64,000 nucleotides of DNA, taken from the NCBI RefSeq assembly GCF_026712185.1, contig NZ_JAPPUX010000004.1, forward strand, positions 124,001-188,000, in the 5' to 3' direction. Of the stretch, positions 34,797-41,820 are shown one piece after another. Position 1 is the first letter of the stretch. Every line of letters starts with the position of its first letter. The position numbers were made by a program, and so were the translations under genes. The notes below the pieces were generated by a model that was not told the DNA's origin, searched no databases, and saw only the letters and a program-made list of their open reading frames with translations. This DNA is from Nocardioides pini (GTDB taxonomy: Bacteria; Actinomycetota; Actinomycetes; Propionibacteriales; Nocardioidaceae).

Positions 34797-35093
34797 TCAG
34801 CCGTTGAGGATGCGGTTCTTCTGCTGCTCGAACTCGAGGTCGTTCAGCACGCCGGCGGCCTTCAGCTCGCCGAGCTCCTTGAGCTGCGCCAGCTTGTCGT
34901 CCATGCCGGACGACGGGGCCGGGGCGGGCGGCGGCGGGGGGGCGTACTGCTGCTCGGGCGGCGGGGCGGCGTACTGCTGCTGCTCCTCGTTGGCCCACCT
35001 GCCCGCCTGCCTGCGTGAGACCCGGTTGGAGACGGCCGTGGCGGTGCCGGCGACGACGGCGGTGCGTGCGACACCGCGGAGAAGACCTGGCAT
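34797..35093 (-). CDS. SHOCT-domain protein
   Basis: A 98-residue protein. Basic N-terminus (MPGLLRGVARTAVVAGTATA), a Gln/Pro-rich linker including QQYAPPPPPAPAPSSG, and a C-terminal SHOCT domain, DDKLAQLKELGELKAAGVLN and DLEFEQQKNRILNG. SHOCT domains are short oligomerisation modules. The gene starts 24 bases after the stop of the DUF6325-like gene and is probably cotranscribed with it. Function unknown. Confidence 0.85.
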   Translation of the reverse strand: MPGLLRGVARTAVVAGTATAVSNRVSRRQAGRWANEEQQQYAAPPPEQQYAPPPPPAPAPSSGMDDKLAQLKELGELKAAGVLNDLEFEQQKNRILNG

Positions 35094-35117
35094 GACGTGT
35101 TCCTGTTCTCTCGTGGA

Positions 35118-35588
35118 TCAGACCTGGGCGGCGGGCGCGTCGGCTGCGTCGACGGCGGCCAGCAGCGCCTGGACGGGGATGCGGCCACTCGCGACCAGCT
35201 GGCCACCCCCTTGACGGACGGCACGGGCGAAGGGCGCGGCCCAGACGTTCTCGTAGACGAGGATCCCGGCGGAGCTGCCCGCCTCGAGGGCGTTGCCGGC
35301 CTCGTCGAGGTCGCTCTCGTCGAGCAGCCCGGACGAGGCGCCCTCGAAGACGGTGAGGTCGAGCTCGCCGTCGCCGTCGACGTCGCTGATGTCGATCGCG
35401 TGGATGGTCCCGTCCTCGTCCTTCATGACGAAGGCGAGGTCGAGGATGCGGATGAGCCCGCGGTCGACGAGGTCGAGCAGGATCGGGAAGCCCTCGCCCG
35501 TCATCCTGCTGCCCGGGAACTCGACCACGATGTAGTCGATCGGACCCATGAGGTCGAGGTCGTCGCCGGTCTCCTGGTCGTTGCTCAT
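35118..35588 (-). CDS. DUF6325-like protein
   Basis: A 156-residue acidic protein with DLMGPIDYIVVEFPGSRMTG near the N-terminus, LVDRGLIRILDLAFVMKDEDG, and a C-terminal helix region ENVWAAPFARAVRQGGGQLV. This pattern matches proteins I recall as DUF6325, usually encoded next to SHOCT proteins, as here. No membrane segment is evident. Unknown function; the acidic loop DISDVDGDGELDL resembles but does not establish a Ca-binding loop. Palindrome copy 3 lies 96 bases upstream of the ATG. Confidence 0.8.
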   Translation of the reverse strand: MSNDQETGDDLDLMGPIDYIVVEFPGSRMTGEGFPILLDLVDRGLIRILDLAFVMKDEDGTIHAIDISDVDGDGELDLTVFEGASSGLLDESDLDEAGNALEAGSSAGILVYENVWAAPFARAVRQGGGQLVASGRIPVQALLAAVDAADAPAAQV

Positions 35589-35683
35589 GCTCTCCTCCTG
35601 CGGCTCGGTGGGACGCGACTCGGTGGGGTGTCACCCGGCCCGTCGTCCTCTCGGAGCCTAAGGAGGGCGAACGCCGCCCCGCC

Positions 35684-35700
35684 TCACCCAGAGCGGATGA
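35684..35700. promoter_or_regulatory. TCACCC-N5-GGGTGA palindrome, copy 3
   Basis: TCACCC-AGAGC-GGATGA (one mismatch). It is between the MBL-fold gene and the DUF6325-like gene; read on the minus strand it precedes the DUF6325-SHOCT pair by 96 bases. Confidence 0.6.
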
Positions 35701-35705
35701 GCCCG

Positions 35706-36476
35706 TCAGGGCAGGGTCGCCGACGACCCGATGTCCAGCACGGACGCCCGGCACGACGGCGCCTCGTGGGCCAGCGCCTCCACGAACCGCGGACCGGCGA
35801 GGTCCATCCAGCCGCGCGGGAACCTCCCGCCGACCGGGACGTGGAGGGTCTGCCAGTGCACCGGGACCGCGGAGCGGGCAGCCACCAGCCGGCACGCCGT
35901 CGCCGCCTGCTTGGGCCCCATGTGGCCCGGGGAGAGTCGGGGACCCCACCCGCCGACCGGGACGACCGCCACGTCGATCGGTGAGCCCGCCAGTCCCGGG
36001 TGGCCCGCCATCCCCGGGTAGAGGTCGGTGTCGCCCGCGAGCCACACGACTCCCGAGGGGCCCCTGACCAGGTGCCCGTTCGCGGCGTTGGGTCGGTGCG
36101 GCATCGGCCGCGAGTGGTGCACGGCCGGCACCAGCCGGACCGCCACGTCCCCCGTCTCGCCGACCGGCGCCCACTCCCCCTCGCCGAGGCCGCGCCCGTC
36201 CAGGCCCTTCTTCCTCACCCACACGGCGTTCTCCGGCGCGGTGAGCACCGGTACGTCGTCGAACAGCCGCAGGGAGCCGACCTCCGCGTGGTCGTGGTGG
36301 AGGTGGGAGAGCAGGACGACGTCCGCGCCGGACCACGCCTCGCCGTCCGGGGCGGCTCCGCCGCGTCGCCGCAGGACCCCGTTGTGCCGCCGCAGCAACG
36401 GGTCGGCCACGATCCGGACGCCGTCGATGTCGACCACGACGGTGGCGTGCCCGAGCCAGGTGAGGGTGATGGCCAT
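35706..36476 (-). CDS. MBL-fold metallo-hydrolase
   Basis: A 256-residue metallo-beta-lactamase-fold protein. It opens with ITLTWLGHATVVVDIDGVRI; the metal ligands are in VVLLSHLHHDHAEVGSL (H-x-H-x-D-H) and WLAGDTDLYPGM; AVVPVGGWGPRLSPGHMGP and VPVHWQTLHVP complete the site. The pattern matches the UlaG / N-acylphosphatidylethanolamine phospholipase D-like branch, suggesting a phosphodiester or lactone substrate. As it is encoded with a cardiolipin-synthase-like enzyme, a lipid substrate is attractive but unproven. It starts four bases after the stop of the membrane protein gene. Confidence 0.88.
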   Translation of the reverse strand: MAITLTWLGHATVVVDIDGVRIVADPLLRRHNGVLRRRGGAAPDGEAWSGADVVLLSHLHHDHAEVGSLRLFDDVPVLTAPENAVWVRKKGLDGRGLGEGEWAPVGETGDVAVRLVPAVHHSRPMPHRPNAANGHLVRGPSGVVWLAGDTDLYPGMAGHPGLAGSPIDVAVVPVGGWGPRLSPGHMGPKQAATACRLVAARSAVPVHWQTLHVPVGGRFPRGWMDLAGPRFVEALAHEAPSCRASVLDIGSSATLP

Positions 36477-36480
36477 GGAG

Positions 36481-36951
36481 CTACGGCCAGTCGCTCCAGT
36501 CGCTCCTGGGCCAGGAGCGCGGCCCGCGCCTGCGTGCCTCGCGGGACAGCACGACGGACAGGCGCAGCGCCGTACGCGCGTCCCGCAGCCACCGGCGGAC
36601 CGCGGGAGCCGTGAGGGACAGCACGAGCACGAGCAGCAGCCCGAGCGGCGCCGAGACGGCGACGAGGCCGGCTGCCCCGACGGACGCGAGGGCGCCCATC
36701 GAGACCACGTCGACGACGACGCGCACCTTCGCGGCCTCGACCTTGCCCGCGCACGCGACGAAGAGCAGGACGGCGACGCCCACGCTCGCCAGGACGACCA
36801 CGCTCGGGACGAGCCATCCCCACTGCACGACCGCCAGCAGGAGGCCGATGGAGCAGCACCAGTGCAGGCACCGCCACCAGGTCCTGTCCCGGTCCCGGTC
36901 GAGCACGCCTTGCCGGTCCTCGAGCCACAGGTCACGCGTGGTCCGTGCCAT
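36481..36951 (-). CDS. Small integral membrane protein
   Basis: A 156-residue protein with a charged N-terminus (about 30 residues), about four hydrophobic helices (LHWCCSIGLLLAVVQWGWLV, SVVVLASVGVAVLLFVACAG, VSMGALASVGAAGLVAVSAP and LGLLLVLVLSLTAPA) and an Arg-rich C-terminus ending SDWSDWP. No family is recognised. It is the middle gene of a probable operon: 12 bases after the PLD gene and four before the MBL gene. Confidence 0.7.
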   Translation of the reverse strand: MARTTRDLWLEDRQGVLDRDRDRTWWRCLHWCCSIGLLLAVVQWGWLVPSVVVLASVGVAVLLFVACAGKVEAAKVRVVVDVVSMGALASVGAAGLVAVSAPLGLLLVLVLSLTAPAVRRWLRDARTALRLSVVLSREARRRGPRSWPRSDWSDWP

Positions 36952-36963
36952 CGTGGTGTCCTC

Positions 36964-38415
36964 TCACTGGAGCGCGGCCGTGAGCCGCATCGTGTTGTCG
37001 AGGTAGCGCTGCCAGGGCGAGCGCTGCCGCCACTCCTCGAGGGTGAGCTCGCGCGACAGCGTCCGGTAGTCGTCCTCGACCTTGCGGAACCGGGCGACGA
37101 TGTCGGCGCCGGTGAGCATCATCGAGACCTCGTGGTTGAGCGCGAAGGAGCGCAGGTCCATGTTGCTGGAGCCGATGACGGCGACGTCGTCGTCGATCGA
37201 GAAGTGCTTGGAGTGGAGCACGGCCGGCGCCGGGTAGAGGTGGATGCGCACGCCAGCCTCGAGCAGCGCCTCGTAGTAGGAGCACTGCGCGTGGTAGACC
37301 ATGAACTGGTCGCCCTCCTCGCTGACGAAGAGCTCCACCTCCACGCCGCGGCGCGCGGCCGTGGTCACGGCGTACAGCAGCGGCTCGTCCGGGACGAAGT
37401 ACGGGCTGGTCAGCGAGACACGGGACTGCGCGGAGTAGATCAGCGCCGTGAAGAGCCTCAGGTTGTTCTCCGTGACGTAGCCCGGCCCGCTCGGAAGCAC
37501 CTGTGCCGTCACGCCGCCCGGATGGCTCTGCGGCTTCGACGCGGCGACCTGCTCGGTCAGGCGCTCCTGGGTCTCGGTGAACCAGTCCTTCGCGAAGACG
37601 GCCCGCAGGGCGCTGACGGTGGGGCCGTCGACACGGGCGACCAGCTCGACCCACTCGCGACCGGCGGCGTGGTTCTTCGGCTTGTTGTAGCCCGGCTCGA
37701 TGAGGTTCTGCGACCCCATGAACGCCACCCGGCCGTCCACCACCAGCAGCTTGCGGTGGTTGCGCAGGTCCGGGCGCTGCAGCTGGCCCTTGAACGGGCG
37801 GAACGGGAGCATCGGCCGCCACTGGATGTCCGTGCCGTCGAGGCGCTTCGCGAAGTCGTCGTACCCCGGGATCCCCCGGGACCCCAGGTGGTCGACGAGC
37901 AGGCGCACCTCGACGCCCCGCGTGGTGGCCTCGACGAGCGCCTCGAAGAACGGAGCGGTCACCTCGTCCCAGGCGGCGATGTAGAACTCGACCTCGATCG
38001 ACGTCTCGGCCTTCGCGACCTCGGCCGTCATGGCGGCGATGGAGTCGTGGTAGCCCGGGATGAGGTCGACCTGGTTCCCGCCCTGGAGGGGCAGCGCGCC
38101 GAGGTTGTAGGTGAGCGCCGCCATCGACGGGAGGTACGCCGGCTCGGCGACCGTCCACGCGGGCAGGCTTTCCGTGGCGGCACGGATCGCCGCGTCCGCC
38201 TCACGCTGCCGCGCCAGCCTGCCCCGTCCCAGGCTCGTGCGTCCCAGGACGAGGAAGACGAGGAAGCCGGCCAGCGGCACGATCAGGATGAGGATCAGCC
38301 ACGCCATCGCCGACGAGGGCTTCTTGTTGCTCGGGAGCACCCCGAGCGCCAGGAACTTGATCACGTAGTCCAGGACCACCACGGCGGCTCCCAGGACCAC
38401 CGGGACGTTGTCCAT
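36964..38415 (-). CDS. cls: Cardiolipin synthase-like phospholipase D enzyme
   Basis: A 483-residue membrane enzyme. Two N-terminal helices (PLDc_N-like, VVLGAAVVVLDYVIKFLALG and AWLILILIVPLAGFLVFLVL) precede two PLD catalytic domains with HKD motifs: NHRKLLVVDGRVAFMGSQN and LHSKHFSIDDDVAVIGSSN. The C-terminal WQRYLDNTMRLTAALQ is typical. It should make cardiolipin from phosphatidylglycerol, or exchange other head groups, in the cytoplasmic membrane. ATG 38415 is preferred over upstream in-frame starts because the first helix begins there. Palindrome copy 4 is 77 bases upstream. Confidence 0.93.
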   Translation of the reverse strand: MDNVPVVLGAAVVVLDYVIKFLALGVLPSNKKPSSAMAWLILILIVPLAGFLVFLVLGRTSLGRGRLARQREADAAIRAATESLPAWTVAEPAYLPSMAALTYNLGALPLQGGNQVDLIPGYHDSIAAMTAEVAKAETSIEVEFYIAAWDEVTAPFFEALVEATTRGVEVRLLVDHLGSRGIPGYDDFAKRLDGTDIQWRPMLPFRPFKGQLQRPDLRNHRKLLVVDGRVAFMGSQNLIEPGYNKPKNHAAGREWVELVARVDGPTVSALRAVFAKDWFTETQERLTEQVAASKPQSHPGGVTAQVLPSGPGYVTENNLRLFTALIYSAQSRVSLTSPYFVPDEPLLYAVTTAARRGVEVELFVSEEGDQFMVYHAQCSYYEALLEAGVRIHLYPAPAVLHSKHFSIDDDVAVIGSSNMDLRSFALNHEVSMMLTGADIVARFRKVEDDYRTLSRELTLEEWRQRSPWQRYLDNTMRLTAALQ

Positions 38416-38491
38416 CACCGCGCCCGCACGCGCCGGTGGCGCCGGATCGTCTCCACCCCGTCGAGTCTCGGGCACGAGTGGCGCCCGCGTA

Positions 38492-38508
38492 TCACCCTCC
38501 ACGAGTGA
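38492..38508. promoter_or_regulatory. TCACCC-N5-GGGTGA palindrome, copy 4
   Basis: TCACCC-TCCAC-GAGTGA (one mismatch). One of two copies in the 254-base gap between the divergent PLD gene and the BrkB-holin gene; this one is nearer the PLD gene. Confidence 0.6.
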
Positions 38509-38562
38509 GCCGCCGCGCGGACGCACGCACGGGTGGCCCGCCCCCGTCCGATTCCGTCCGCC

Positions 38563-38579
38563 TCACCCACGCCGGATGA
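38563..38579. promoter_or_regulatory. TCACCC-N5-GGGTGA palindrome, copy 5
   Basis: TCACCC-ACGCC-GGATGA (one mismatch; the interval ACGCC is the same as in copy 2). It lies 91 bases before the BrkB-holin ATG. Confidence 0.6.
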
Positions 38580-38669
38580 CGACACCGGGACCGCGGCGCC
38601 GGAGCATGGCGTGGTCAGGACCCGCGCGGACGTGGGTCGAGGAGGCGACGAGGGCGGGCAGGTGAGCCG

Positions 38670-39959
38670 ATGCGCCTGCTGCCGGAGGAGCGCTCGGACG
38701 AGGTCAGCGCGCTGTCGCGCAGGGTCGCTGCGTCGTTCCTCGGCCAGTCCGTGCGGCGCTTCGCCCTGATGGACGGGTTCGACCGCTGCATCGTGGTCTC
38801 CTCCCAGGTCCTGACCGCCCTGATCCCGCTCTTCATCGTGGTGGCCAGCGCCGCACCGGCGGGACAGGAGGACGTGATCAGCCGGTCCATCATCCGGAGG
38901 TTCAACCTGACCGGCTCCTCGGCCGACGCCGTGGAGCAGCTCTTCGACGCCCCCGCCGGCGCCTCGAGCAGCGTGTCCGTGTTCAGCGCCCTGCTGCTGA
39001 TCTACTCCGCGATGGCGTTCAGCCGCCGGCTCCAGTCGATGTACCGGGCGGCGTGGGGGCGGACCAACGCCGGGATGCGGAGCACGTTGTACGCCGGGCT
39101 GGGACTGGTCGCCTTCACCCTGATGGCCGGTCTCTCCTTCCTGGTCCGCGAGCTGGCAAGCCGGTTCCCGCTGGAGTGGCTGTGGTCGATCCCGGTCACC
39201 GCCGGCGTCGGCCTCGTGCTGTGGACGGCCATCCCGTACCTCCTGCTCGAGCGGCAGGTCCACTGGCGTCGACTGCTCGCGACGGGCGGCGCGTCGGCGG
39301 TGGGCGTGACGGTCCTCGCGATCGGCACGCCCATCTACATGCCGGCACTAATGGAGGGTGCCACGAGCGACTTCGGCCTCTTCGGGGTGACGATCACCCT
39401 GCTCGGGTGGCTCCTCGCCGCAGCCTTCATCCTCATCGCCTGCGCCGTCATGGGGGCGCAGTTCGACACCTCCGACGCGCGGTGGCTCGTGCGGATCAAG
39501 ACCCGGTTCTCGCTGACCGACCCGGCGGCGGGCGAGCCGCCGGCTCCCGGGCCCCACGTCGAAGCCGGCCTGACGAGCGACGACCTGCTGACCATCGTCC
39601 GCGTGCTGGTGAACTGGTGCATCATGGCCGCGGCGGTGTGGGTCGCGACCGCGGTCGTGCCGGGCATCGAGGTCAACGGCGGGTTCGGCACCTACCTCGC
39701 CGTGTCGATCCTCTTCGGGCTGGTCAACGCGATGGTCGGGCCGGTGCTGGAGTGGCTGGTCGGCTCCCAGTCGTGGCTGCGGATGGGCACCTCGGCGCTC
39801 CTGGTCAACGGCGCACTGCTCGCGGTCACCGCGGGCCTCAGCGCCAACCTGGACATCGCCGGTCCGGGCACCGCCCTGCTGGGGGCCGCGGTGATCGCCG
39901 TGACCGGGACGCTGCTCGAGCTGGTGATCAGGCCATCCGAGTCGAGCCACGGCACCTGA
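38670..39959 (+). CDS. YihY/BrkB-like membrane protein fused to a phage-holin-4-like domain
   Basis: A 429-residue polytopic protein. Residues 20 to about 280 look like the YihY/BrkB family: FDRCIVVSSQVLTALIPLFI, VFSALLLIYSAMAFSRRLQS, SIPVTAGVGLVLWTAIPYLL, RRLLATGGASAVGVTVLAIG and FGLFGVTITLLGWLLAAAFI. After a polar linker (about 285-305) the C-terminal third matches the holin-4 superfamily: IVRVLVNWCIMAAAVWVATA, VVPGIEVNGGFGTYLAVSIL and FGLVNAMVGPVLEWL. Ten or so membrane helices are expected. Function of either part is poorly known; the fusion is notable. ATG 38670 follows GGTGAG. Confidence 0.8.
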   Translation: MRLLPEERSDEVSALSRRVAASFLGQSVRRFALMDGFDRCIVVSSQVLTALIPLFIVVASAAPAGQEDVISRSIIRRFNLTGSSADAVEQLFDAPAGASSSVSVFSALLLIYSAMAFSRRLQSMYRAAWGRTNAGMRSTLYAGLGLVAFTLMAGLSFLVRELASRFPLEWLWSIPVTAGVGLVLWTAIPYLLLERQVHWRRLLATGGASAVGVTVLAIGTPIYMPALMEGATSDFGLFGVTITLLGWLLAAAFILIACAVMGAQFDTSDARWLVRIKTRFSLTDPAAGEPPAPGPHVEAGLTSDDLLTIVRVLVNWCIMAAAVWVATAVVPGIEVNGGFGTYLAVSILFGLVNAMVGPVLEWLVGSQSWLRMGTSALLVNGALLAVTAGLSANLDIAGPGTALLGAAVIAVTGTLLELVIRPSESSHGT

Positions 39960-39969
39960 GCGGGCGGGC

Positions 39970-41310
39970 TCAGGCCTGCGGGCCGGTCCCGGCCGGGCCG
40001 GGGCGCGCGGCCAGCACCTCGAGGACGAGCAGCACGAACGCGGTGACCAGCACGAAGGCCAGCGCGGTTCCTCCGGTGGGGTGGTCCTGTGCGAGGTAGA
40101 GGATCGCGGCCAGCCCGACCACGGCTGCCCGGATCGGGCCCCGGTAGGTCGCGAGCGCCACCCCGAGGCGCCCGGTGTCCCCGACGCGGGACCGACCACG
40201 GCGCAGCTGGTCCACACCCCTCGACAACCCCGAGCGCGCGGCCGCTCCGGAGCCGCGGGGGGCGCTGAGCCACGCCACGACCGCCACGGTCAGGGCGATC
40301 ACGAGGACGCCGCGCAGCGCCACCCTGATGAAGGACACGAGCTGGTCGTACACCGCACCTGCTGCTGCCGGCGAGCTGCTCGACGGCAGGGCATCGAGGT
40401 AGAACGGCCGGATCACGTTGAGGGTCGCCCCGAGCAGCAGCATCGAGCCCGCCACCGCCAGCCCCGAGACCAGCACCATCCTGCGCCGGTCGCGGGCGAT
40501 CGCGACCGCGATCCCGATGAGGGCCAGGCCGACCACCGGCAACCAGGTGCTGAGGGGGTCCAGCACGCCCAGCAGGGACTGCGCCGTGGCCAGGTCGTCG
40601 GACTTGACGATGGCGAAGGAGGCGTCGACCTCCGGGATCCGGTCCGCGATCGCGAAGCCGGCGTCGACCAGCTGCTGCTTCACGGTGTTGATCAACGTGG
40701 CGAGGTTGACGCTGACCTCTCCCCTGTCGATGACCACCGCACCCTTGGTGTCGCCGTTCAGCGCGGCCACCAGCTCCTCGTGGGCCGTCCGGTTCGCCTC
40801 CACCCACGCCTGCTTGAACGTGTCGGACTGGACGACCGCCAGGATGCGGTCCTCGACGAAGCCGCGGATGCCGGTCGCGAGCGGCCCGGACAGGGCCGAG
40901 AGGGTCGCGCCGGCCTTGTCCGGGAGGCCGCGGCCCTCGAGCGCGGTGACGACCTCGTCCACGGCTGCGTCGACGTCGAGGTAGGAGAAGATCACCTGCT
41001 CCAGGCGGGCGGCGATCGCCGCCTGGACGTCGGGGTCGTCGGCCAGCGGGGACACGGTCGCGAGGTAGCGGTCGGTGTCCTGGATCTGGCCGTTGGACCA
41101 CGTGGCCAGGACCGACAGGGGTGCGAGCAGGGCGGCCAGCAGGACCAGCACGCCGGCGACGACGGGCCGCCACCAGCCCCGGCGCTCGGTCGTGACGACG
41201 GGAGCCTGCGCGGCGGGTGCCGACGTCTGCAGCCGGGCCACCTCCGCGCGCAGTCGCTCGATCTCCGCGGCGGCTGCTTCCGGGGTGTCATACGTCTCGG
41301 GCGGGGCCAT
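39970..41310 (-). CDS. Large membrane protein with coiled N-terminus and extracytoplasmic domain
   Basis: A 446-residue protein. A short predicted coiled coil (EAAAAEIERLRAEVARLQTS) leads to a first helix VAGVLVLLAALLAPLSVLAT. A large, probably external domain of about 170 residues follows (WSNGQIQDTDRYLATVSPLA through ASFAIVKSDDLATAQSLLG). Four or five further helices form the C-terminal half. The external start NGQIQDTDRYLATVSPLADD resembles actinobacterial membrane proteins of unknown function that I recall. It converges on the BrkB-holin gene and diverges from the 79-residue protein. Start ATG 41310; ATG 41331 would add seven residues. Confidence 0.8.
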   Translation of the reverse strand: MAPPETYDTPEAAAAEIERLRAEVARLQTSAPAAQAPVVTTERRGWWRPVVAGVLVLLAALLAPLSVLATWSNGQIQDTDRYLATVSPLADDPDVQAAIAARLEQVIFSYLDVDAAVDEVVTALEGRGLPDKAGATLSALSGPLATGIRGFVEDRILAVVQSDTFKQAWVEANRTAHEELVAALNGDTKGAVVIDRGEVSVNLATLINTVKQQLVDAGFAIADRIPEVDASFAIVKSDDLATAQSLLGVLDPLSTWLPVVGLALIGIAVAIARDRRRMVLVSGLAVAGSMLLLGATLNVIRPFYLDALPSSSSPAAAGAVYDQLVSFIRVALRGVLVIALTVAVVAWLSAPRGSGAAARSGLSRGVDQLRRGRSRVGDTGRLGVALATYRGPIRAAVVGLAAILYLAQDHPTGGTALAFVLVTAFVLLVLEVLAARPGPAGTGPQA

Positions 41311-41343
41311 GCTCCACCGTGCGACCTGCACCGCGCGGAGGCG

Positions 41344-41360
41344 TCACCCGCAAAGGGTGA
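41344..41360. promoter_or_regulatory. TCACCC-N5-GGGTGA palindrome, copy 6 (perfect)
   Basis: TCACCC-GCAAA-GGGTGA, both halves perfect and preceded by CG / followed by CG. It lies between divergent genes, 72 bases before ATG 41432 and 34 before ATG 41310 on the other strand. Confidence 0.72.
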
Positions 41361-41431
41361 CGCGATCCCTCTGCTCCGTGGCTCACCGTAGAGGTCCCAC
41401 GGCCCACTTCCGTCGACGAATCGAGGACGTC

Positions 41432-41671
41432 ATGTCGAGATCGGTCTACGAGATCCGCGCCGTGGGCGACGCTCCGTCGGAGCTGCTCGACGACTTCGAG
41501 GGTGCGACCGTCTCGATCGACCCCGGCGGCTTCACCATCCACGTGGCGCTCGGCGACGACGCCGAGCTCCACGGGCTGCTGGCCGCGCTCAGCCGCCAGG
41601 GCTTCGCGCTCGTCGACGTGCGCCGCGAGCCCGACGTCGACCCCGGCGACGAGGAGGGCGCACCACCGTGA
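41432..41671 (+). CDS. 79-residue protein, unknown function
   Basis: A small acidic protein with two half domains, YEIRAVGDAPSELLDDFEGA and VSIDPGGFTIHVALGDD, followed by AELHGLLAALSRQGFALVDV. The last segment resembles AELSALLVEIGTLGLTLTDV in the 156-residue protein at 45586, so the two may be distant relatives. No catalytic residues are apparent. It is preceded by a perfect TCACCC palindrome and followed, after 149 bases, by the ATPase-type LuxR regulator. Confidence 0.72.
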   Translation: MSRSVYEIRAVGDAPSELLDDFEGATVSIDPGGFTIHVALGDDAELHGLLAALSRQGFALVDVRREPDVDPGDEEGAPP

Positions 41672-41692
41672 CCGGGCCCGCCCGGCGCTGGG

Positions 41693-41736
41693 GTCCCGGG
41701 ACGGTCCCGGGACGGTCTTGGGACGGTCCCGGGTGC
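41693..41736. repeat. Four tandem 11-bp repeats
   Basis: GTCCCGGGACG, GTCCCGGGACG, GTCTTGGGACG and GTCCCGGGTGC follow one another without gaps. Each contains the palindromic core CCCGGG (TTGGGA in the third). A period of 11 bp keeps each copy on nearly the same face of the helix, as for cooperative regulator sites. They lie 85 bases before the LuxR start. Confidence 0.72.
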
Positions 41737-41759
41737 AGACGGCAGACCCTCGACACCCG

Positions 41760-41775
41760 TATGGTCAACGCCATA
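41760..41775. promoter_or_regulatory. Small palindrome before the LuxR gene
   Basis: TATGG-TCAACG-CCATA, a 5-bp perfect inverted repeat. It is a local A/T-rich spot 46 bases before ATG 41821, possibly an operator or part of the promoter. Confidence 0.4.
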
Positions 41776-41820
41776 GAGGACCAGCTCGGGGGAGACGGGC
41801 GGCGAGACGGAGGCTGACCG

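Noticed and set aside
41693-41736. The 11-bp tandem repeats as a CRISPR array
   Set aside because: The repeats are too short, directly adjacent without spacers, and no cas gene is nearby.
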